A DNA stretch of 64,000 bases from Hemerocallis citrina (Eukaryota; Streptophyta; Magnoliopsida; Asparagales; Asphodelaceae). Positions 46,401-58,400 of the stretch are shown piece after piece. The stretch covers positions 183,609,681 to 183,673,680 of the forward strand of contig CM030366.1 of NCBI GenBank assembly GCA_017893485.1. Reading direction: 5' to 3'. A program made the translations under genes and the position numbers. The notes under the pieces are model-generated. The model was given only the letters and a program-made list of their open reading frames with translations, did not search any database and was not told where the DNA came from. How positions within the stretch are numbered: the stretch's first letter is position 1; each line of letters starts with the position of its first letter.

Positions 46401-49400
46401 GTTAATCACTCGACGTCGCAACCCCCTCTCATCGAGGATGCATCAACAGGCTCTAAACCGCATTGTTATGCATGCCACTCCAGGCAGGTCTCGCCCTAAA
46501 CGATCGAGGGGTCACAAACCCTCGGTCCATACAGCCAATGACTCCACGATTCCTCTCGTGGTACCCTTGATACTGCGGCTGCCATACCTTTGTACACTTA
46601 TTGACAACATGCAGCAGGGGAAAGATCTCCGCCGTCACCTCGAAGAGAGGCGCGCCCAAGGCCAAGGCTCCCGCTCAGAGCACTATGGGAGCAGGAGGAG
46701 CCCCTCCCCCCCTCGGTCACGCCACAAAAGGTCTCATTCTCCTCTTGATCGAAGGGGCAGAAAAGCCCTCCTCCCTGCCATAGGCACACTCCCGAAAGCC
46801 TTAAGGAAGAAGAGGCCCCCATCAGAAGGGCCGAATTTTGTGAACTCAGAGACGAAATCTGCCAACCCTGCAAGTCGCCACAAGGAAGGGCCAATAAATG
46901 AGTCGTCTATTAACTGTGCATGAAGAACAATCCTATAGCTCTACAAGATCTGAGCCAAGGGAAGACTCTACTCTCTGCCGACACCAAGCAATGGAGGACC
47001 ACCTTGCAAGAATCGATGGGCGGTGGGGGCAGACGGTGAGAGGGCAGGTGCAGGGGAGGTTCGGGGAAGGGTCGACGAAGGAGAAGGCGAAGAGGGAAGG
47101 GGGTGGCAGGCGTAGGTTGCGGGTGGTGGTTGTGGGTGTGGTGGTCACTATCGGGAAGCGACGATGACGAGGAGGGAAGGAGATGAGGTCGGGGTTTGGA
47201 GGCAGTGTCGAGGAGTTGGGTCGCGGTGCATGGGACAGGGCTTCGGTCGGGGTAGGGGGGGCGAGGAGATGGTGGCGAGCGGGGAAGACGACGGGGAGAC
47301 GGCGAGGGTGTTGGTCGGTCGTGGTGGTAGAAGGTCGGGAGATAGGGAGAAGATGAAGAGGAAGAAGATGGGATTTAGGGTTATAAGTGATTTGGAGATT
47401 AGGGTTTGGAATGTTTAATTATGGAATTTGGAGGTAGTTTTAGAGTTTATCACAAACCCTAAAATTGTATCTCAATTGTCTCATACAAAAAGAGGAATGA
47501 AGAGCAATAACTCAACACAATAAATTCTTTTAATCAAGATTAGCATATTTTCTCATTATTTTCAAGGCCTATATATAGGCTCAAAATGAATCCAAACAAA
47601 TCTAAAACAAATCTAAAACAAATCTCTCAAATCAAAAACAAATCTCTCAAATTAACTACATATGGTTAAATCTCAAAATAAAATAAAACAGTTTTAATGT
47701 CCTCATCATTCTCTCCGGGTGGGAGAGGACTCGACCCAGTCGAGTCAAAACCAGTGATCCTGTCATGGTACTCCAAAAGATCTGGATCCAAGCGCGGGAG
47801 CTCCTCATGATCACTCCAAGTGTCATCCGACTTCGGCTTGTTCTTCCACCTCACCAATCACTCTAGTAGAGATTATCTAATCATCTAAAATATTATTCAA
47901 TTTGTCTGTCGGTGGATAAGTAGTATCAGGTAAAGGAAAAAATGTGAAAATCATACCATTAGGTTGCAGGGTACACTCATCTATAAGAGAATTTATAGAG
48001 TTAAATTTTGGGCCTTCATAGAGTACTAGATCCTCAATATGAAAGTTTTACTCATGCCAAAACTTTCAGTAGACATTATCATTGATTTTATGCAGAATTT
48101 TAAATGGGCATGCAGCATGTATGTTCAATTTCTCAACGGATCCAGCTGGAAACCGTTCTGGACGAATCCGAACCATCACTTTGTCATCAGCATCAAAAGT
48201 TATTAATTTTCCTCGAGTATTTGCTATTAACTTGTAGTTAAAATTATTCGCATTAATTTTCTTGAAAATTTCTCTATGCAAATTGTAATGCCCCTAATTT
48301 TCTTGCAATAAATATACATATACATTGTTATATATATATATGTATATATGTATATATATATGTGCATTGACATAATTATTTTTTCATACACTACACTATT
48401 ATTATTTTATGTTAGTATGGTTAGTTTATTTTAAAAATCTAATATGTTTTCTTTTAAAAGCCCAACTTGTTTTCTTCTAAAAAGCCCAACACTTTCTTTT
48501 TAAGCCCAATCTAATAGTATTTAGGGCTTACGTGCAATTACATAAAGTATAAGGGGTTATGTGCAAAAAGTAGGGACACCTAAGCTTCTACACTTCTCCA
48601 CACACCTCTCCTTCTCTCTTTTTCTTTCTTTCTACGGGCAGCCAGCAGCAGACAGCAACAACTGGCAGCATCTTACCCCCTTTTTCTCTATATATACATG
48701 CTACTACTACTACTACTACTTTATAATTACTACTACTTACTACCCCTACACCTCTCTCCCTCTCTTTCTCCTTACTGCCGACAGCAGCTGCAGCCATTCC
48801 CTTTCCCCTTTTCTCTATTTAATTACCCCCTTCAACTTCTCTACTACTACTACTCACTATTACTACTACTTACTACTCCACTTCCCTTCTCTTTTTTCCT
48901 TCTTTGCTGCCAGCAGCAACAAACAACAGCAACTTTCTTTTCTTCTCTCTTTTTCTACATATTTACTACTACTTGCTACTACTTCAACTACTATTACTTA
49001 CTACTACTTAACTACTTCCAACAACTACTACTACTTTACTACTTCTTCAACAACTACCACTTCTACTACTATCATTTCTACTACTTAGCTACTACTACTA
49101 CTATACTACTATTGAAACAAGAAGACAAGGAAGACTAAAGGTGCAGGGAGGAGAAGTAGCAACTTCAAGCTTGCAAGCAATCAAAGTGAGTATTCTTCAT
49201 ACCTCTTGTGTTATTATTATTTTTTGTTTGTTATTTGTTTGTTATTTATATTTAAATAATTGTGTAATAGTTTATTGACACGATTGTGTAGTAATTTATT
49301 TGTAGCAAAAGGAAAATTGTTGTTAATAGATTGTTTTGATAGATGGTAGCATTGTACTAATAATGTTTGTAAGCTTTGTTGAAATGTTAGTAAGTTAGTA

Positions 49401-52400
49401 AGTTAATATGTTAGTATGGTAGTAAATTAGTAGAATAGAATGCTAGAACGTCTTGTTAGTGAGAAGTTAGGAAGTTGAAAATATAAACTTGATCTGGTTA
49501 TGCTAGTAAGCAATTGAAGAAGTTAGTAAGCATCTAGTCCTAATAACAAAAATGCAAGTTCGAGATTAGTAGGTGGAAGGACGGTTGAATCAAGAATGCG
49601 ATTAACTTGTGAAGTTAGTATAGTAATGGTAGTTAGATAGAAAAGTCACTTGTAGTTGCATGCTTAGCTAATTAGAAACTCATGATAAAGTTAAGTAGAT
49701 TGTAGTAAAGAACTATTGGTGGTATAGAAGAGATTGTAGGAATGAATACGGTGACTGATGAAATACCGTATGCATGTGTATGCGGGTATGCATACTTGAA
49801 CATTTACATATGGTAGTGTGGTGCACATTGAGTGCGCTAGTTTGGTGCCTGTGTGGGTCAGCTCTTAGCATGATTTGAAAGCTAAGTTGAACCCAAACTA
49901 ATTAAGATGAGATCTGTTGAGATTCAACTAGGTTGGATTCACTTTGAACCTAGTTAATGGTATTTTATTGTGATATTTCATTGTAAATGTGAACAAAGGA
50001 GAATGAAAGTGTATATGTACATTATATAGAATGACATGAACGTTGTTGTTTGCTAGTGAGAAAAGATTACTCCTCAAATGCTTAAATTGATGTGATTGCA
50101 TGAAACTACACACTTGTAGTAATATGCTTAGTGATTGTAGTTGCATGCTTAGCTAATTAGAAGTTCATGACATGTAAGGTAGATTGTAGTAAAGGAAAAG
50201 ATTGTAGGCATTGAAGACTTTAGTAATACAAATGGTGGTAGTATGCATAAGTGTATGTATATGATGGTATTTGGTGCGTTAAGTGCACTAATATTGATAC
50301 GCATATGGTGATATTTAGTGCACCAAGTGCCCTTTATCCTACATATAAGTAACTGCATTTAAGTGCATTAGTTTTATGACAAGTAGCTAAACCGACTACT
50401 CTTAGTTTAATCCATACTCGAGTTAGATAATTAACTTTGGATCTAGGTTTAAATCACCTAGTAACCAACTATCATTGAATAAGAAACTAAGTAGTATTTA
50501 TTAAGAATAAAGATAAATGAAATAGGAAGGAAAGGACAACAATGATGATGAAATTTCGTGACCAATAAAATAAAGACAGGCACTGGTTGGGAGTGTACTC
50601 ACCTGTCAAGGGGACACGTGTGGTGTCGTCTCGTCTGGGACACGTGCGACATGGTCTCGACTGTTGATTCCTGAGATTTAGTGATAGAGATGTCGAAATC
50701 TAGGAAAATGGATCCTTATGAGTACGTTATGTTCTAAGTTATCCATATGAACAAAGAGCTAGAGTGTAACTCTCAGTCTCTGGCGGAGTAGAGAAAGGCC
50801 CTGCCTATTCGCCCTATGTTCGGATAACTTATGGTAGAGTCCGGGTGTGGAGAATGACCACCGATTCCGACAGGATTGCAGCGGAGCTGAATGATCACCA
50901 GCCTGTCGGGAGTGGAGAGAGACCACCGATTCCGATAGATCGGGGTGATCGCCGACTTTCGGGAGTGGAGAAAGACCACCGATCTGATGCAGTAGACGGA
51001 ATAGACCGTACTTACTGCAGCTCTACCAGTCACTAAATAAATGTCAGGAACAGGAAGGAGTACAAGAGTAGGATGCATGGCGAGGGATTGAACCCTATCA
51101 TCTGGAGAATACGAACTCGATTTGAAAAGTATGTAGTATGGGATGCATACGTTTCCAAATCAAGTTTGCATTAGATTAAGAGCATGGTGTACATATGAAT
51201 TGTGCATTAGAATCTAGATCATGACATACACCAACACCTGTAATTTGACTTTCACATTTTTCTTCTACATCAAATATTGATTGTTGAGGATTTTGGAGAT
51301 TGTGGTTTTTATCCGCGTTGCGTCAGTTGTATTCAACTGACGTGCCCACAGTTTGCTAATTGCAGGATCGCTGATTGTGGAGCAGGAGACTCGAGCTGCG
51401 GAAGGTATTCAAGTGTAGGATATAGCTGCCTTGTGCAATGTAAGTTTCTAATTTCCTGTAAATTTTTCTGTGTTGTGTATTCATTGAAGTAAAGATTCTG
51501 GGTAAGTGTCACGAGCTCCCAGTGTGTGCAACTCGGGGCGCTACACAAATCATGAATGCAAGGTGCAAATATGGATGCAGACTCTGAGATGCTATGATGT
51601 TCTAACACATGGATAAAATCTATAGGCTGCCAAGTGACTTGGGAAGGAATGAGTGACTCAGGTACATTCAATGGAGGTGATTGGATTGACCGAATACAGT
51701 GGAGAGGCTGGTCATCCTCTTCTTCATCGAAGTTATCACTTACATGAGGTTCATAGGTAAACTCATTGTCAGAATCATCAGCAATGACAGCGGTACCATC
51801 TACTATATTGATCCTACTGGGGCAGGAACAATTGCCAGCAACATAGTCGTATCCCTTGCATTTATAGCACCAGTGAGATGATCAATCTCAGAATAGTCTC
51901 TTTTAGTGTTCTTACCTGTCTTGTTATTTCTAAGTGAATAGAGATTTGAAGTAAGCTTGCTTGGGTAAGACTTGTTTGGGATTCTGAGAAAATGAGGGTT
52001 CAGGTCCAGAGGGCTCAGTAAAGATCATTCTAGAGGAATGATCTCTCGAATCACTGGCTTGTAGGAGAAACTTGCTGTAAGGAAATCCATATCGAGGACA
52101 AAATGGCATAAGCTGCTGCCAATGAATCTACATTTCTATGAATTAGCTCGTTCCTAAGATTGGCTCGTAATCCAGCTCTGAACCTAGAGAGAGTTTGTTC
52201 TTCGCTCTCTTTACCTAAGGCATTGCACCAAATAAGGAAGTTGTCAAACTTATCAACATACTCTTGGGTGAATTTGCTTCCTTAATAGAGTTGGTTCCAC
52301 GAATCTAGCAATTGGGTGTGCAACGATAACGACACATATCTCTCAGTGAGCTTCTCTTCATGGCTTCCCAAGTGGCTATGGGTGCCAGGCCTCGGCCTCT

Positions 52401-55400
52401 ACAGACGTGTTCAAGATTGATCCAATGTTGTTGAGCTTTACTAGTCAATTTCATTGTGACAAATTTAACCTTTAGGGCTTCGCTTATGTCAAAGCACACG
52501 AAGTAGTAGTCCATGGCACAGATCTAATCGAGATAAGTTTGGGGTTCCATACGGCCTTCAAAGTAGAGAACGTTAGCCTTAACGTTCTTCTTGTATTGTT
52601 CGTCAGGATCACGATCTTGACGTCGGTCGTCACGATCATTCCCTTAAGGGATCTGACGATGAAGCTTAGGGGCAAGATTTTGATTCAATTCTACTTTCTC
52701 AAGAAACTGATTGATATTGACAAGAGTTGCTTGAACGACAGCGAGGGTAGTGGAAATATCATAATTGTCCATCTCAGTTCGAGGAAGGGCTCACAAAAGT
52801 CTAGGGTTTCTAATTGGGTGGTTTGGGAGGAACAATAAAGGCTCTTTAGGATCGGTGATGGTGTTGCGAAGACGCATTCACCAACGGTGGAAAACTAGGA
52901 GTCGTGTGTTTGCTGAAATTTGGGAAAACATGTCCTAAATGCACCTATGTTCTTTTGTTTTTTTTAATCTGAAATGATCTAAAAGAAAAATAAAGACTCC
53001 TTTTTATCCTAAATGAATGCAAAAATTATGACTAAATGATGAAAGAACTAGGGTTTTAACAACCTTCACTCTGATACCAAAATGATGTAAACTTAACCCT
53101 AAATAGAGAATTTCCAAAAATATTAAAAGATTAAGTTTACCAACATGTAATGCTGATTAAGTTAGAAATTATAGCTATTATTTGGTTTGATGGATTTTCA
53201 AGATATAAAATAGTTTAACAAGCCCAATTAAAGATTCGTACAATAATATTTAATAGTTCAACAATAATATTTAATAGTTCTTAGCATGTAAGATATTCAA
53301 AAAAGATTCGTACCCTAATTAGCAAGTTGAAATGCTCACTCTCAATATTTGTGGGCGACAGTTAAATCAAATAATATGATAGAGATGATCAAACAGTAAT
53401 ACAAATATTTGAGAAGTGGAAAGAGTTTACCGGGTTGCAGATGGTGTGTAGTCGTGGGGGAAGGAAGAAGGCCGGGGTGGCGGCCGGGGAGCCGTCGGCG
53501 AGACAGCGAGGAGAAGGTGGCGACGTGCGGTGGGGGCAGACGGCGAGAGGGTGGCTGCAGGGGAGGAACGGGGAAGGGTCGACGAAGGAGAAGGCAAAGA
53601 GGGAAGGGGGTGGCAGGCGTAGGTTGCGGGTGGTGGTTGTGGGTGTGGTGGTCGCGGTCGGGAAGCGACAGCGATGAGGGAATGAGATGAGGTCGGGGTT
53701 TGGAGGCAATGTCAAGGAGTTGGGTCGCGGTGCAGGGGAGCAGGGCTTCGGTCGGGGTAGGGGGGCGAGGAGATGGCGGGGAGCGGGGAAGACGACGGGG
53801 AGACGAAGAGGGTGCTGGTCAGTCGTGGTGGTTGACGGTTGGGACAGTGGGAGAAGATGAAGAAGAAGATGGGATTTAGGGTTATAAGTGATTTAAGGAA
53901 TAAGGTTTGGAATTTTTAATTTGGGGATTTGGGAGGTAGTTTTAGAGTTTATCACAAACCCTAAAATTGCATCTCAATTGTCTCACACAAAAGGAGGGAT
54001 GAAGAGCAATAACTCAACACAATAATTTTTTTAAAATCAAGATTATCACATTTTCTCATTATTTTCAAGGCCTATATATAGGCTCAAAAAAAATCCAAAC
54101 AAATCTCAAACAAATCTAAAACAAATCTCTCAAATCAAAAAAAAAATCTCTCAAATAAACTACATATGGCTAAATCTAAAAATAAAACAAAACAAATTTG
54201 ATGTCCTCATCAATGAACCAGGCAAAAAAGAACAAAAGGGATCATAACCGATGTTGTCGATTCCACCGGGATCATGACCATGACACAGAGGAGTTCTAGG
54301 ACCTCAAACAAGAGATCGAAGCCCTTATCCGTCACGGTTACATCTCCAAACACACTCAGAGAGACAGGGTCGAACCTCCCCCAGTCCAGGAGGCTAACAC
54401 ACAGAGAAAGATCGCGAGACCCAAGACTTGGGGGAAATGGTGGTGCTCCACTCCATCCACAGAGGACCCAAGGGGGAAGAATCAAACGTCTCCCGTAAGG
54501 CGTTCGTCAGAGTAGTAAACTCAGTGCACAACATCCCCCAATTAAAGGTTTGGGAGTTCTAGTGATTTTCTTAGATTACGATCTAGAAGGTGTCTGAACA
54601 CATCAATGCGACGCACTAGTTATCAGCCTTGTCATGACAAATCACGAGGTGCGCCGCATCCTGATGGACAACGGTAGCTCGGTGAACATCCTTTTCTTGG
54701 ATGCATTCGATGGTCCCAAGCTCTCCCGAGACCGCTTCAAGCCAGCAAGATACACTCTCCATTGATTCTCTGGGGTTCCCGTCCAAATAGAGGGGATAGT
54801 CACCCTAGATACAATTGCGGGGAAAGCCTCAACTTCCCGAACATAGGTCATAGACGTCATGGTCGTCAATATGAACGCCGCTTACAATGCCATTCTCGAC
54901 CGCTCCGGCCAAGCAGTTATTCACGCCGTACCTTCAGTCTTCCATATGAAGATGGAGTTCCCAACAACATCCGGGGAAAGTAAGGGGAAGCCAAGAAGCC
55001 GCCCGAGCATGTTACATAGCTACAATGGGAGGCTCGGTCATCCCACTTGAAGTGTTAGAGCTCCCCCAAAGGAATGGACAAGTCATTTCCAAGTTGGCTG
55101 ATAAGTTAAAGGAAGTTCCCTTCTCCCTTGAAGACATGTCCAAGTGCTTTTGAGTTAGCTAAAGCTCTTCCCACAAAGCCAGAGAATAACTTGTTACAAG
55201 GTCTCCAAAGTCGGTCACCTTGAGGCTCATCGACTTGGAGACCCGGAGGGCAAGGAGGCGTCAAGAGAGCATTTGACAAGGTTCAAAATCGACCGCCTCG
55301 AGGCTCACCAACTTGGAGATCCGGGGGGCAAGGGGGTGTCAAGAGGTATCATTTGACAAGGTTCAACGACGCCCAAGTCTTCTGGATTTTCTTTCAAAAC

Positions 55401-58400
55401 TTTGCAATAAGGTCAACACACATAATGACCAAAGCATGTAATAAAGGCTAGCCACTAAGACAACCACTTAGATTTATATTTCAATAAAAGTTCAGCATTT
55501 TCTTTCGAAAATTCAAGTACTACTCTCCCATTGTAAGCAAGGAGTGCCCCGTTCAGCTCCTCCCCCGAGCCATACCAACAATTCCTTCACTCCATAACCT
55601 CTAAGAGGCAGGTTCGGAGTCCAACAAGAGTTGCTCCCACAAGCAACCAACTCCGTAAGCTGAGTCTAGAGTCCAGCTAGAGCTGCTCCCATAACTAGCT
55701 AACTTCCGAGCGAACTCCTTAAGGTGAGTTCAAAGTCCAGCTAGAGCTACTATCACAACTCATTAACTCTAAGGTTGGTTCGGAGTCCAGTTGAAGCTGC
55801 TCCCATAACTCATTAACTCTAAGATGAGTATGAGTTTGGAGTCCAGCTACAGCTGCTCCCACAACTCATTCTACGGTGAGTTCGGAGTCCAGCTACAGCT
55901 GCTCCCACAACTCGTTATCTCACAAGCAAACAAGTTCAAAGCTCGACATGTTATCTGAAGTCACTCTCACAACTCATGGACTACCTTGACCAGCAAGATA
56001 TAGAGTCAGGTCCTCATTGGTGCTACTCCCGCAGCCTGACGAAGAGACAAGGGTCCAGCTCTTTAACAGAGTTGCCTTTACAATTCTAAAAACAAAAAAT
56101 TATAATTCAAAGAAGACAAGAGGTGGTGCTTGAACACTTAAAAGATTTCATCTCATTACAAGGATCAAAGAGTACATCAAAAGTAAGTTTAACAAAATTA
56201 CAAGTCTCCATCTCAATTACCCTTGCTCCCTCAAGGCAAGAGGATGTTCCGCTTAAGTGATGCAGTCTGCTTGCGACCTCTTGGCCACAGAAGACTCGCC
56301 TCTAACACCTGAACGACTCAGGGGAGGGCCTAATCCAACAAGATTGAGTCTGTGACGCACACCTGCTAACACGCTCCATCTTCATGAGAGGGGTCTTGCT
56401 AGATGGTCCAGATACTCCGCTCTAAGCATCTCCCGGGGTTCTCAAAGTTACTCGGGGATTCAAAGCTAGCTCGTGGAAGAATCTCCCGCAATTATGTTCC
56501 TCACGGGAACAAGAGGTGACCCACGACCTAGCATCTCCAAGTAACAACTTCATCTAATGAATCTCCACTTCCTGCTGGACCAACCACTCCTTGAGATGAG
56601 CCTTCTAAACATTAATCTTCAACTGTGTCTTGCGAATCCAAGTCAAACACTTTGAGAGGGCCTCACCCGAGTGGTCCCAACCAACCTCTTTCAAGTGGGC
56701 AACTTCCAAGCTCCTTTCAAGAACTACATTGGTCAACTCATCTCTCTCAAGTACGGCTGCATGCAAGGCACCCTGAAGCTTTACTATCTCTGTGTTCTTC
56801 CTAACTAACATAGCCCTCAGCCAACCAAGCTCTGACCCTGCCCCGAGCGACTTCCTGCGCATCCGAGCAAGTCCTAGCTCGGCCACACGCAACAGGGTCC
56901 GGAGATGAGCAATCTCGGCATCACGATGGTCCCCTCCTGTGTACGCAACTATCTCCCAACAAACAAACCCAAAGGGCTTCACAACTCAGCAACTCAAGGC
57001 AATCCGTTCTCAGCCATTCTTCAGAGCTACACCAACTCATTGACTCCATACAACAAGTTCAGTGCTCCACTCATCGCTCGAGCTCTCCCAACAACTCATT
57101 GACAACATACAATGAGTTAGGTTCTTCGCTCCTTGCCCGAGCTCCTCCAACAACTCATTCACCCCTTACAATGAGTTCGGTGCACCGCCCACCGCTCGAG
57201 TTCCTCCAAAAACTCATTCTCCTCATACAATGAGTTTGGTGCTTTGCTTGTCTCCCCAGCCTTTCCATCGGTTTATTAAGTCCATACAACGAATTAGGTG
57301 CTATACTTCTTGCACGAACTCCTCTAACAACTCATTGACTCCATATAATGAGTTTGGTGTTCTGCTTGCCGTCTAAGCCTTTCCAACGGCTCATTGATTC
57401 CACACAGTGAGTTTGATGTTCCGTTCGCCTTCCGAGCGGTCATCTTCAACAGCGAGTTCGGAGCTTAACTCATCCCTAGAACTGCTCCCTAAACTCACCT
57501 CCCGAACGACTTTTTCCTATATCCTAGCAATGCATTTCTTCACCTCGCTCGCCTCCCGCCTCCCGAGCGGTCTTCTTCCACAATGAGTTCAGAGCTCAAC
57601 TCATTACTATAGCTGCTCCCTAAACTCACCTCCCGAGTGGCTCTCCCTTAGAGCTAGCAAAGCCCCTCTTCATAGTCCCTCAGGACCGAAGCTTCTCTTC
57701 GTAGCTCTTCCATGGCGAAGCCCCCCTTCATAGTCCATCGGGAGCGGAGCTTCTTTCCATAGCTCATCAGCGCGAAGTTTCTTTTCATAACTCTTCATGG
57801 GTGAAGCTCATATTCTTAGCTCCTCGGGAGCAAAGCTTCTCTTCATAGCGCTTTCGTGGCGAAGCCCCTCTTCATAGTCCCTTGGGAGCGAAGTTTCCCT
57901 CAGTAGCTCATCCGGAGTGAAGCCCCTCCTCATAGTCCTTCGTAAGCAAAGCTTCTCTCCATAACTCCTAGGTAGCGAAGCTTCTCTTCATAACTCCTTG
58001 CGAGTGAAGCTCCTTTTATTAGCTCCTCGGAAGCAAAACTCCTCTCCGTAACTATTCTATGGCGAAGCACCTCTTCTTAGCCTCTCGGGAGCGAAGCTCC
58101 TCTTCATAGCTCCTCGGAGGCAAAGCTTCTCTTCATAATTCCTCGGAGGCGAAGCTCCTCTTCTTAGCTTCCCGGTGGCAAGAACGGAGCATGAGTGACA
58201 CCGAGCTAATCACGAAAAATGCAAATTTATGGCTGTCTAATCACCTCAAAATCCGTGCTAAGAAGATGGATGAACAAGATCTCTCCAAGAAGGCACCAAG
58301 CTGAATGCCAAAAATGCCAATTTTTGGCCATCCGATTGCATCAAAATCTGCACCTAAAAGATGGACGAACAGGATCTCACGAATGAGGCCCTCCTCAATG

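Larger units (their letters stand above)
47020..54212 (-). mobile_element. Chromovirus (Reina-like), internally deleted
   Basis: 5' LTR 53085-54212 and truncated 3' LTR 47020-47708. The primer site on the minus strand, TGGTATCAGAGTGAAGG (53083-53067), matches initiator-Met tRNA. Gag remains at 51690-52900; the end of integrase and a chromodomain lie at 47709-48283 and 51551-51690. Protease, RT and RNase H are gone. A solo LTR of another family is inserted in the integrase part. The chromodomain and the way pol runs into the LTR identify a chromovirus; Reina-like is my best subgroup. Confidence 0.8.

Noticed and set aside
48561..49138. Open frames of 146-175 codons rich in Tyr, Thr, Leu and Phe
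   Set aside because: They come from (CTA)n repeats in the leader of the solo LTR; composition is not protein-like.
53389..53715. Proline-rich and Arg/Gly-rich frames at 46900-47400 and 53390-53700
   Set aside because: The same chance frames appear in both LTR copies of the chromovirus, so they are LTR sequence and not genes.
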